From UBA11872 sp965198285 (GTDB lineage: Bacteria > Chloroflexota > UBA11872), in the NCBI GenBank assembly GCA_965198285.1, contig OZ240251.1, positions 1,860,001 to 1,924,000 on the forward strand: 64,000 nucleotides of DNA, given 5' to 3'. Made by a program: the position numbers and the translations under genes. This document shows, piece by piece, positions 54,276 to 62,525 of this stretch; position 1 is the first letter of the stretch, and each line of letters opens with the position of its first letter. A model generated the notes under the pieces. The model was not told the DNA's origin. It made no database searches and saw only the letters and a list, made by a program, of their open reading frames with translations.

Positions 54276-55715
54276 ATGACAGCACGAATGTCTCGACGCC
54301 GAGCACTTTGGCTCACCGCGGCTGGAGTAGGAACTGTTAGTGGGGCCGCAATCCTTGCCGCATGTGGTGAGACGCCCTCGGAATCGACGGACGCAGCGTC
54401 AGCTCCAGCGCCCGCCCAAACCCAGGCTGCTACGGCGGCTGCCGCGCCGCGGAGCGCCGTGAGCCAGGCCACGCCTGCCCGCCAGGAGGTGCGCATTTCG
54501 TTTGCCACCGACCACGTCTCCGGTGCACGCGGGAAGGCCATGCAGCAGGGCATGGCGGACTTCGCGAGCCGGTATCCCGAGATCCTGGTCCGGTTCGTTC
54601 CCATAGGCGGCGACTACCACGACACGCTCTCGATTCAGTTCGCGGCGGGGTCGCTTGATGACGTCGTCCTCTGGTCGGGGCAGTTGCTCTACGCTTGGAT
54701 CGACGCCGACGGCTATCTGCTGCTTAACCCGCTGATGCAGAAGTCCGGGCTCAGCCCGTCCGACTTCGTGCCGTGGAACAACATCTGGACGGACGGGGAC
54801 GATTGGTGGGCATTCCCGTTCCAGGGCAACATCACCGGCACCGTCTACAACGTCAGCATGTTTGACGCCGCCGGCGTCGACCGCCCGCAGAGCGGCGACA
54901 ACTACGACGTGATGCTTGAGAACGCGCGCCGGTTGACCGACGAAGACGCGGGTACCTTTGGCATCTGGGTCCGCGACCATCCGATGTGGTGGGGCCCGTA
55001 CATGTTCTCGGACGGCGTGGCGAGTTGGCGGGATGGGCGCAGCACGCTGATCAATTCCGACGTGGCCAAGGAAAGTTTTCAGTGGTCGGTGGATATGGTC
55101 GTCAAAGAACAGGTCTCGTTCGATCCCGGGTCCCGCAAGGACTTCGCCTCCGAATTCGGAGACCCGTTCAGCACCGGCAAGCTGGCCATGAACCCCGGCA
55201 CGGTCGCGCGCGCGACCGGAAGCCTGGTCGGGCGCATCAAGGACCGGTTCAGTTGGGCCGTGATGCCGGAGCCGGTATCGGCTCGCACGAACGAGCGGCG
55301 GCACGGCGTGAACGGCCAGTCGCACATCATCACGCGTGGGGCCGAGCGCCGTGGGCTGACCGAGGCGGCCTGGGAGCTGGTGCAATACCTCTCGACTGAC
55401 TTCGCGCTCCAGTTCGTTGCCATTCCCGCGGCCCGCGGCAACCTGATCACATACATGCCGGCGTTCGACGACCCCCTGTATCGAGCGCCGCCGCCCGAGG
55501 GCATGGAGCTGTTGAAGGAGTACGTCAATACACCGGGTCCGCAGGATCATCAGTTCTTCGACAACTGGGCCGAGTGGAACAGCGTGATGCGCAAAAACAC
55601 CCAGTTGCCGTTCCGAGACGAGCAGGATCCCGGAGAGGCTCTGGACATGGCGGTGGCAGCGGGTGACAGCGTGCTGGCGACCGGTACGCGCTTTCCGAAG
55701 ACCGATAACGTTTGA
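54276..55715 (+). CDS. ABC transporter solute-binding lipoprotein (SBP 6)
   Basis: The 479-residue lipoprotein has leader SRRRALWLTAAGVG, lipobox LAAC, an Ala/Thr/Pro linker and ATDHVSGARGKAMQQGMADF. GEFGDPFS appears as SEFGDPFSTG; the IDRGS segment is lost (AIPAARGN), so it is divergent at the end. GGAAGGTGGA precedes the ATG. A sulfatase gene follows on the same strand by 77 bases, probably in one operon. No permease is adjacent. Confidence 0.9.
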   Translation: MTARMSRRRALWLTAAGVGTVSGAAILAACGETPSESTDAASAPAPAQTQAATAAAAPRSAVSQATPARQEVRISFATDHVSGARGKAMQQGMADFASRYPEILVRFVPIGGDYHDTLSIQFAAGSLDDVVLWSGQLLYAWIDADGYLLLNPLMQKSGLSPSDFVPWNNIWTDGDDWWAFPFQGNITGTVYNVSMFDAAGVDRPQSGDNYDVMLENARRLTDEDAGTFGIWVRDHPMWWGPYMFSDGVASWRDGRSTLINSDVAKESFQWSVDMVVKEQVSFDPGSRKDFASEFGDPFSTGKLAMNPGTVARATGSLVGRIKDRFSWAVMPEPVSARTNERRHGVNGQSHIITRGAERRGLTEAAWELVQYLSTDFALQFVAIPAARGNLITYMPAFDDPLYRAPPPEGMELLKEYVNTPGPQDHQFFDNWAEWNSVMRKNTQLPFRDEQDPGEALDMAVAAGDSVLATGTRFPKTDNV

Positions 55716-55792
55716 GAGACCTAGACTCTCGAGACTGTTGTCAGGATCGCGACCCCTGATGGGGACCGCGGACCGCTAGGGAGAGCCATGTC

Positions 55793-57292
55793 GTGAGCGA
55801 CCCACCGGCAAACGCGCGCAGGCCCAACGTCCTCATCGTTCTCTGCGACCAGCTCCAACGCGACTTCGTCGGCGCCTACGGGCATCCGCTGGCCCGGACG
55901 CCGCACATCGATCGGTTAGCGGCCGAGGGCGTAAAGCTCACGCGTGCCTACGTGCCCAAGCCGCAGTGCGCGCCGGCTCGAGCCTCAATGTTCACCGGTC
56001 GCTACCCGCATCAGCATCGCCTGATGATGAACGGCGCCTCGATTACATGGCAGACGCCCGCGGGGCCGCTTGCCAACCGGCCGGCGTTGCCCGAGTCCGT
56101 GCCCTCGCTCGGACAAGCCTTCCAGGCCGCCGGTTACCGTCTCGGCTACACCGGCCCCTGGCACATGGGCAACGACGAGACCCCGCAACACGGCTGGACG
56201 GACTTCTGGCGAACCTATCGCTATTGGAAAGACGGGCGCGACTTCTACGTGCAATACCTGGAGAAGCTGCGCCTGGACCAGGTCTTTCACACCGAGCATC
56301 AACACGCCAACATGGCCGCTGCGGCTCGGACCGACCAACGTCAGCCTTCGATGCCGACGCAGATTCCCAGCGAACACACACGTACGGCATGGGTGGTGGG
56401 TCAGACCTTGGAGTTTCTCGATAGCCGCGATGCCCGCCCCTGGCTCTTCTGCTGCTCGATCAAGGATCCCCATCCCCCCGTGCTGCCGCCCCCCGAATTC
56501 GCCGATCTGATATCTCCCAACGACGTCCAGTTCGTGCCGTCGTGGGTCGACGACCTGGAAGGTAAGCCGGCCCTGCAGCGCGACTCCGCCAGCGTGCGCT
56601 GGACCGCCTACATGACCGACGACCAATGGCGCCAGTACATCGCCCACTACCACGGGCTCAATGCCCACATCGACACGGAAGTCGGCCGCCTGCTGCGTGG
56701 GCTCGACGAGCGCGGACTGACCGACGACACCCTCGTCATCTTCCTCTCCGACCACGGCGAAATGATGGGCTCGCACCACATGGCCCACAAAGGCCCCTAC
56801 ATGTACGAGGACGTCTACGCGATTCCCTTCATCGCCCACTGGCCCGGGCATGTTGAGGGCGGTCGCACCGAGAGCGGCTTCTTTTCGACCGTCGACTTCA
56901 CCCCCACCATCGGCGCCCTCTGCGGAGTGCCCGTCGATGGCGGTGCCGGCCTCGATCAGTCAGCAATGCTCACCGAAGGCCAACCCGGACCTCGCGACGC
57001 CATCTTCGCCGAGTTCTACGGCCAGGGATCCGAAGCCGAACGCGGCCTCATGGCCATCAAGTCAATCCGCACCGACCGCTGGAAATACAACATCTACCTC
57101 AACGACCGCTCCGAGCTCTACGACCTCGCCACAGACCCCCACGAGCTGACCAACCTCATCGACCATCCCGAGCACGCGGCCACGCGTAGCCAACTGGGCG
57201 AACGCATCCTGCGCTGGCTGCGTGACACCGACGATCCCCTGGCCGGCACGTTCGCAGACGCCATCGCAGCCGCGGGCACGGCCAGGACCTAG
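55793..57292 (+). CDS. Sulfatase (type I)
   Basis: The 499-residue protein reads NVLIVLCDQLQRD, C59-A-P-A-R63 as the C-x-P-x-R formylglycine site in KPQCAPARASMFTG, and VIFLSDHGEMMGSHHMAHKG. It is distantly related to the other two sulfatases. GTG start after AGGGAGA. It follows SBP 6 on the same strand, so here sulfatase and SBP are co-directional instead of divergent. Confidence 0.93.
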   Translation: MSDPPANARRPNVLIVLCDQLQRDFVGAYGHPLARTPHIDRLAAEGVKLTRAYVPKPQCAPARASMFTGRYPHQHRLMMNGASITWQTPAGPLANRPALPESVPSLGQAFQAAGYRLGYTGPWHMGNDETPQHGWTDFWRTYRYWKDGRDFYVQYLEKLRLDQVFHTEHQHANMAAAARTDQRQPSMPTQIPSEHTRTAWVVGQTLEFLDSRDARPWLFCCSIKDPHPPVLPPPEFADLISPNDVQFVPSWVDDLEGKPALQRDSASVRWTAYMTDDQWRQYIAHYHGLNAHIDTEVGRLLRGLDERGLTDDTLVIFLSDHGEMMGSHHMAHKGPYMYEDVYAIPFIAHWPGHVEGGRTESGFFSTVDFTPTIGALCGVPVDGGAGLDQSAMLTEGQPGPRDAIFAEFYGQGSEAERGLMAIKSIRTDRWKYNIYLNDRSELYDLATDPHELTNLIDHPEHAATRSQLGERILRWLRDTDDPLAGTFADAIAAAGTART

Positions 57293-57681
57293 CTCAGGTC
57301 AGTCGCCCTCCGGACTCGCACTGGCCACAGCGCGAGACCTACGTTCGCCGAGTTCGGCGACACGATTCGGCGCCAAACCGCACCAGCAATCGCGACGACC
57401 GGGATTCCGGCAAGTCCCAGGGCACTGCCGGCGCCATGGCGCGCCCCTGCGCGGGTAGCGAGCCCGGTAGGCTGCGATGAATGCCGCATCCGCTGTAACT
57501 CGCACGGCGACGACCCTCGCCACGCGCCCGAGACGCGCTGCAGCCTCGCGGTCCCGGCGGTCCTGACCAGCGTCGCAACCGCGGTATAGAGTATTGAAGT
57601 CGCGTCGCCTACCATATATAGTTCTGACACGGTGCGGAGTGTCGCTGAAGGTCATTCTGGCAACCAAGGAAAGAGTTAGTA
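57293..57681. other. Intergenic region, no gene seen
   Basis: Short open frames on both strands are Arg-rich and without a ribosome-binding site. An AAGGAAAGAG site lies at the right edge for the channel gene. No repeat or hairpin stands out. Confidence 0.4.
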
Positions 57682-59196
57682 ATGTCCAATGAAGTCAGTT
57701 TTGCCCATATTTTCCAACTGATCGGCGAGAGTATGGGGGGGTTCCTGCCCTTCCTCTTAGCCGCGCTAGCCATCCTCCTCGTCGGCTGGATTGTGGCCAA
57801 GGTCGTTTCCACCGTGGTTCGGCGCGGCTTGCGGCGATTGCGATTGGGGGAGCGCCTCAATCGCTGGACCGGTGGTGCCCCCGGCGCTGTTGACATCGAG
57901 GGCGGGATCGCGCGAATCCTGTTCTGGATCGTCATGGTCGTAACGCTGGTGGGATTCTTCCAAGTCCTGGGCTTCAGCGTCGTCACCGAACGGCTCAACG
58001 AGTTCCTCAACCAGATATTCGCGTTCACCCCACAGCTCCTTGGTGCGGCGATTCTCCTTTTGATCGCCTGGATCGTGGCGAGCATCGCGCGGGTGTTGGT
58101 TAGACGTGCGCTCGAGGTCAGCCGCTTTGAAGATCGGTTGCTTGACCGTGATGAGACGGCTGATGTGTCCGCGACACCAATCTCGGCCACCGTCAGCGAT
58201 GCGGCCTATTGGCTGACCCTGCTCCTCTTCCTGCCCGCCGTCATCAGCACCCTGGATCTCGAAGGCCCGCTCGGCCCGGTCCAGGGAATGATCGACAACG
58301 TCCTGACAATCCTGCCAAACATCCTGGCTGCCGCCTTGATCCTGGTCATCGGTTGGTTGGTGGCACGCATCGTCCGGCGCGTTACCGCCAGCTCTCTGGC
58401 CAGCGTGGGCGTTGATCGGCTCGGCGCGCGCGTCGGCCTCGGTGCAGACGTGGGGACCCAACGGCTTTCCGAACTCCTCGGCCTCTTGCTCTATGTGCTC
58501 ATTCTGATCCCGGTGCTGATCGGCGCGCTGAATGCGCTGCAACTTGACGCCGTCACGGCGCCGACCAGCAACATGCTCGACGCGATCCTAGGCGCGGTGC
58601 CCAACATCTTTGCGGCCGCGCTGGTGGTGGCCATCGCCTTTGTGGTGGGGCGGCTCGTCGCAGGGCTCGTCGAGCGCCTGCTGGCCGGGGTCGGATTCGA
58701 CCGAGTGCTCATCTGGCAGGGGATTGGGTCGGATCAAGCGACGGTCGCCTGGACGCCCTCTCGCATCGTTGCGACGCTCGTGGTGGTGGCCGTGACGCTG
58801 TTCGCCGCGATCGAGGGAGCGCGGCTGCTTGGATTTTCGGAACTCGCTGAGCTCATCTCGCAATTCACGGTCTTTGGCGCACAGATCCTGTTTGGGCTCG
58901 TGATCTTCGCGCTCGGCTTGTTCCTGGCTAGCCTGGCCGCGCGTGCCTTGAGCGGGTCAGGTGTAGGCAACGCCGCCCTGCTCGCCGTCGTGGCCCGTAG
59001 CTCAATTCTGGTTCTGGCCGGTGCCATGGCGCTGCTGCAGATTGGCATAGCCGACGAGGTGGTCCTCATCGCCTTCGGCCTCACCGGTGGTGCTGTCGCT
59101 GTCGCCGCGGCCATCGCATTCGGCATCGGTGGCCGCGAAGCGGCCCGAGGCTTGGTCGATGAGTGGCTGCAGCGCTTGAGACAGCGCGGTGATTAG
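57682..59196 (+). CDS. MscS-like / TM_helix repeat channel protein
   Basis: The 504-residue membrane protein has about five repeats of a two-helix unit (ALAILLVGWIVAKVVSTVVR, ILLLIAWIVASIARVLVRRA, AALILVIGWLVARIVRRVTA, ALVVAIAFVVGRLVAGLVER). This is the conserved TM_helix (PF05552-type) repeat of small mechanosensitive-channel relatives. The usual MscS beta domain is absent. Likely acts in ion flux or osmotic balance. AAGGAAAGAG gives the ribosome site. Confidence 0.85.
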   Translation: MSNEVSFAHIFQLIGESMGGFLPFLLAALAILLVGWIVAKVVSTVVRRGLRRLRLGERLNRWTGGAPGAVDIEGGIARILFWIVMVVTLVGFFQVLGFSVVTERLNEFLNQIFAFTPQLLGAAILLLIAWIVASIARVLVRRALEVSRFEDRLLDRDETADVSATPISATVSDAAYWLTLLLFLPAVISTLDLEGPLGPVQGMIDNVLTILPNILAAALILVIGWLVARIVRRVTASSLASVGVDRLGARVGLGADVGTQRLSELLGLLLYVLILIPVLIGALNALQLDAVTAPTSNMLDAILGAVPNIFAAALVVAIAFVVGRLVAGLVERLLAGVGFDRVLIWQGIGSDQATVAWTPSRIVATLVVVAVTLFAAIEGARLLGFSELAELISQFTVFGAQILFGLVIFALGLFLASLAARALSGSGVGNAALLAVVARSSILVLAGAMALLQIGIADEVVLIAFGLTGGAVAVAAAIAFGIGGREAARGLVDEWLQRLRQRGD

Positions 59197-59242
59197 CCGC
59201 GGCCGCCGAAGCTCACCCCACCGCGCACAACCGCCACCCACC

Positions 59243-59270
59243 GTCATTCCGGTAAGAATCGGAATCCAGG
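59243..59270. repeat. dRS3-like dispersed repeat, second copy
   Basis: GTCATTCCGGTAAGAATCGG then AATCCAGG: ATTCCG pairs with CGGAAT. Related to the repeat at 7824-7848. Confidence 0.5.
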
Positions 59271-59414
59271 TCCCCTACAGCTCACCTCACCTCGATCCCG
59301 TAGGCCGCTGCCCGCTAGCCCCCGGCGACCGCCCTTCACTGGCCACTGGCGACTGACCACTACCGGCAGCCCCTCGCCGGCTGCCAGTGTGCGTGGCAAT
59401 TGCCTCCCGTTTAC

Positions 59415-59432
59415 GTTCAGTGTACACTGAAC
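59415..59432. promoter_or_regulatory. 18-base perfect palindrome (operator-like)
   Basis: GTTCAGTGTACACTGAAC is an exact palindrome 240 bases before the propeller gene at 59672. It is suited to a dimeric repressor; the regulator is unknown. Confidence 0.5.
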
Positions 59433-59526
59433 CTGATGTCTCTGCAACCTGGAATTCGGATGTCCACCGGCCGCCCGCCGCTCCGCGCCGCCGTTCCCTC
59501 GCCTGGGGGGCGCCCGGCTGCGGGTC

Positions 59527-59550
59527 AGGAGTTTCTTAGAAGAAACTCCT
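59527..59550. repeat. 11-base inverted repeat with 2-base loop
   Basis: AGGAGTTTCTT, AG, AAGAAACTCCT. It is a compact hairpin in the gap 59197-59671, which otherwise holds the dRS3-like repeat and the palindrome. No gene is seen there. Confidence 0.6.
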
Positions 59551-59671
59551 CGTTGCACCAACCCGCCCCGTTCCGTGCTCCCGGCCGCCTGTCCCGCGCC
59601 TCTGGCTCCCTCACCCCGGCCCCTGGACTTAGGATTCACACCGGCAGTCGGAGCGTTGAGCGGGGGCTTTG

Positions 59672-61180
59672 ATGGCCAAGGGTGACGCTGGCATGACCGA
59701 CAGGCCGCCGGCGTCCTGGTTCGAGACCTACCTGTGCGGCGAGCCGATTGATCTCAAGGGTCGGGCCGGTCTCCTGCTGGACAACGCCCTCGTAGAAGAC
59801 CGCTGGAATATCTCCCGCAGCTTCAACCAGCCGGCCAAGTCCTGGCGCAATCCGGTGGCGGTCGCGGACAAGCCGTGGGAACCAAGCGGGCTCGTCCGTC
59901 CCTCCGTCTTGTGGGACGACGCCGCCGGACTCTTCCGCATGTGGTACACGATCCAGTCCAACCGCTGGTTTCCCCAGGGCCACGGCGCGCGCGGACCGAC
60001 GCCGGACGACTGGCAGGGCAAGGTCATCGGGTACGCGGAAAGTGAGGACGGCATCACCTGGCACAAGCCGGCCGTGCGCTCCTACATCGGCTACCCGGAT
60101 ACCAACGTCGTTTTCAGAGGCGCCTACCAGACCGCCGCCAGCCTGCGCGTGAGCTTCAACCGGCCGAGCACGGGCCAGCCGGGCCGATTCATCCTGAGCT
60201 ACGGGGACTATCACCCCCGGCATGGCCGCTGCTTGTGCTTCGCCTACTCGGACGACGGCGTCAACTGGCGCTACGACCCCGCGAACCCCGTGTACTGGCC
60301 GGTGCAAGACACCGCTCTCGTGCTCATGCATGACGAGGCCAACCGGCGCTGGCTGTTCTACACCCGACCCAATACCTATGCAGGCGTCCAGTCGCACTGG
60401 GCGGGCCTAACGCAGACGAGGCGCAACCTCAAGCGCCGGGCCGCCGTGGCCGTTGGCGATACGCCCTACACCCTTGGACCCGTCCGCGGCCTGCGCTGGC
60501 CCGACGAGGGCGAGCCGCCCGACTGCGACCTGTTTCTGGTCAATCGGGTTGGCTCGCACTACTTGGCGTTTGTCAGCGGCCTCGACAACCCGCCCCAATA
60601 CAACGCCCAGATCTACCTGGCGTCGAGCTTTGACGGCCTCAACTGGGACCGGTTGCCCGACAATCCGCCGGTTGTCCCCCGTGGCTCGGCCGGCCAGTTC
60701 GACTACGGCCAGGCGGAGGGAATCACCCACGTCGTCGATCGAGCCGACATGCACTACCTGTTCTATTGCGGCTCGCCCGGCGCCCAGAAGACGCCCAACA
60801 ACGAGTACGCCGTCGGACTGGCCAGGGTGCGGCGCCATCGCTTCGTGTCCCAGATGGCCGGCGACGAGGGCGGCTACCTGCTGACGCGCCTGGTCCGCGT
60901 CACCCACCCGCATCTGCGCGTCAACCTGACGCTGCCCACCACCGTGGGCGCCCGAACCGACTTCCAGGCCGAGCTACTGGCGCCCGACCAGCGCGGCGTT
61001 GCCCACCCCGTGCCCGGCTACACCTTTGACGACTGCGTCACCCCACCCATCGACGGCCTCGATGTCCCCGTCCGCTGGCGCGAGCACGGCGACCTCGGCC
61101 CACTCCTCAACAAACCAGTCATGATCCGCTTCTTCCTCCGCAACGCCGGCCTCTACACCTTCCAATTCACCCCCACCTAG
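59672..61180 (+). CDS. Beta-propeller glycosidase-like protein (paralogue 7 of 7)
   Basis: The 502-residue protein keeps FRMWYTIQSNRWFPQGHGAR, IGYAESEDGITWHKP, FAYSDDGVNWRYDPANPVYW, ASSFDGLNWDRL and a C-terminal sandwich ending AGLYTFQFTP. The family-typical N-terminal VEDRWNISRSFNQPAKSWRN is present. It is among the most divergent members. ATG 59672 is used; ATG 59693, which has AGGGTG upstream, is an equally good alternative. It may be controlled by the palindrome upstream. Confidence 0.75.
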   Translation: MAKGDAGMTDRPPASWFETYLCGEPIDLKGRAGLLLDNALVEDRWNISRSFNQPAKSWRNPVAVADKPWEPSGLVRPSVLWDDAAGLFRMWYTIQSNRWFPQGHGARGPTPDDWQGKVIGYAESEDGITWHKPAVRSYIGYPDTNVVFRGAYQTAASLRVSFNRPSTGQPGRFILSYGDYHPRHGRCLCFAYSDDGVNWRYDPANPVYWPVQDTALVLMHDEANRRWLFYTRPNTYAGVQSHWAGLTQTRRNLKRRAAVAVGDTPYTLGPVRGLRWPDEGEPPDCDLFLVNRVGSHYLAFVSGLDNPPQYNAQIYLASSFDGLNWDRLPDNPPVVPRGSAGQFDYGQAEGITHVVDRADMHYLFYCGSPGAQKTPNNEYAVGLARVRRHRFVSQMAGDEGGYLLTRLVRVTHPHLRVNLTLPTTVGARTDFQAELLAPDQRGVAHPVPGYTFDDCVTPPIDGLDVPVRWREHGDLGPLLNKPVMIRFFLRNAGLYTFQFTPT

Positions 61181-61246
61181 CCGCCCAAGCCAATCCGCCG
61201 TCGCCGCAAGTCCGAGTGTCTGCCCCCACTCACTCCTTCCGCACCC

Positions 61247-61297
61247 CCGTTCGTGGTGAGCCGGTGCGCAGTCCGCGAAGCACCGTGTCGAACCACC
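61247..61297. repeat. REP-like palindromic repeat, copy 1
   Basis: GTTCGTGGTGAGC on the left and GTGTCGAACCAC on the right form an interrupted hairpin. This is a common dispersed repeat form in bacteria. A second copy is at 61438-61511. Confidence 0.55.
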
Positions 61298-61344
61298 ACA
61301 CCCGCCACCACCTAACCCAACAAAGCCTCTCGCCATCCATGCAC

Positions 61345-61401
61345 CTACGCGCCGGCCGGCACAGACCTCCCGTGCGGCTGCCCAACCACCAGCACCCAAC
61401 C
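61345..61401 (-). pseudogene. Sulfatase C-terminal micro-relic
   Basis: The minus strand reads WVLVVGQPHGRSVPAGA and stops, matching SLVVGQPHGRFVPAGR at the end of the sulfatase at 50304. The relic lies between two REP-like repeats in the gap 61181-61651. Confidence 0.7.
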
Positions 61402-61437
61402 TACTCAAGCAGTCCCCGCTTCAACACGCGCCGGCCC

Positions 61438-61511
61438 CCCGTTCGTGGTGAGCCCCCGTAGTCTTACCGAGAGCCTGCCCCGACCCTGTCGAAGGGGGCG
61501 TGTCGAACCAC
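61438..61511. repeat. REP-like palindromic repeat, copy 2
   Basis: GTTCGTGGTGAGC, then an insert with CCTGTCGAAGGGGGC, then TGTCGAACCA. Same type as copy 1, with a longer interior. Confidence 0.5.
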
Positions 61512-61651
61512 AGCACCGATTCCTTCAGTCAGCCCGGCGCAGAAGCCCCAGATCACCTGCTCGCTGCGGTTATTCGAGCAGGACGCCCGGCAGCATCTCG
61601 CCAATTGCCCCACCCGCCTTACCCACTTACCATGAACGTAAGGAGCGAGCC

Positions 61652-61903
61652 ATGCTTGTCAAGATCACCTCAAAGCGTCAGGTCACCTTTCCCAAGCGCG
61701 TACTGGACGAACTAGGCGTGGGACCAGGCGACCGGCTGGAGCTGCTGGAAGGACCCGACGGGTATGTCCTGCGCCCCAAGCGGATCGACTATTCCAAGCT
61801 GGGAACCCTCAGAGACAAGATAAAACCCGGCACTCCACCCTTCGACATCCGCAAGTTCCGGGACCAACGGGAGCAAGGGCATGGCCCTTCGCTACGGCGT
61901 TGA
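61652..61903 (+). CDS. AbrB/MazE-type antitoxin (VapB-like)
   Basis: The 83-residue protein has a swapped-hairpin DNA-binding fold: MLVKITSKRQVTFPKRVLDE then LGVGPGDRLELLEGPDGYVL. The C-terminal part would wrap the toxin. AAGGAG precedes the ATG. It overlaps the PIN toxin gene by 23 bases, as expected for a toxin-antitoxin operon, where the pair usually represses its own promoter. Confidence 0.9.
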   Translation: MLVKITSKRQVTFPKRVLDELGVGPGDRLELLEGPDGYVLRPKRIDYSKLGTLRDKIKPGTPPFDIRKFRDQREQGHGPSLRR

Positions 61904-62297
61904 CACGTCGATCTTGGTCAGATTGGTCGCCAGAGAGCCACAGGGGGACTTCGAGCGCTGTGTGAGCCGGCTTGGCGCCCTGGTTGAGGAGCGGGGATGC
62001 GAGATATTCGCGTCCAACCAGGCCATCGGCGAGGCCTACGCTGCACTCATCCACCATTACGACCTTTCCAGCGCCGACGCCCGCGCCGGGCTTCTGGAAA
62101 CGCTCACCAGCGGCCTCGTCGCCCCGCTGAACGGGCGGGCCGTGCTGGACGCCCTCGCCGCCACCACCGGCCCCGGCCTCTTCGACCGCATCATCGCCAA
62201 CGACTACTCCCAATCCGGCCTGGAGACGCTCACGCTAGACCGGCAGATGGCCTCGCTCCCCAATGTGTCCACCATGTCTCCGAACCGGTGTCCATGA
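61881..62297 (+). CDS. PIN-domain toxin (VapC-like)
   Basis: The 138-residue PIN nuclease starts YGVDTSILVRLVARE (first acidic residue), then IGEAYAALIHHYDL (Glu) and FDRIIANDYSQSGLETLTLD (Asp residues). This four-acid centre cuts RNA. It is preceded by its AbrB-type antitoxin with a 23-base overlap. The C-terminal end (SLPNVSTMSPNRCP) looks ragged but the catalytic core is complete. Confidence 0.9.
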   Translation: MALRYGVDTSILVRLVAREPQGDFERCVSRLGALVEERGCEIFASNQAIGEAYAALIHHYDLSSADARAGLLETLTSGLVAPLNGRAVLDALAATTGPGLFDRIIANDYSQSGLETLTLDRQMASLPNVSTMSPNRCP

Positions 62298-62525
62298 TGT
62301 CCCCGGTCTACACATGGGAGAGCCTGTGTTCGGTGTCAACCTCCTCTAGGAGACGCCGATCTTCACCCTCTCCGAGGGGAGAGGCAGATTCGGGCGTCTT
62401 CGGCCGAAATCGGTGAGGGGTCCGCCGCGCAACCACCGCCCCATGAATCACGCTCGTTGGCGTTCTCACTGCACACTTCTTTCAGCTCACTCCTTCCCTA
62501 ACGCTCCTACCTCACGCCCTCGTTT

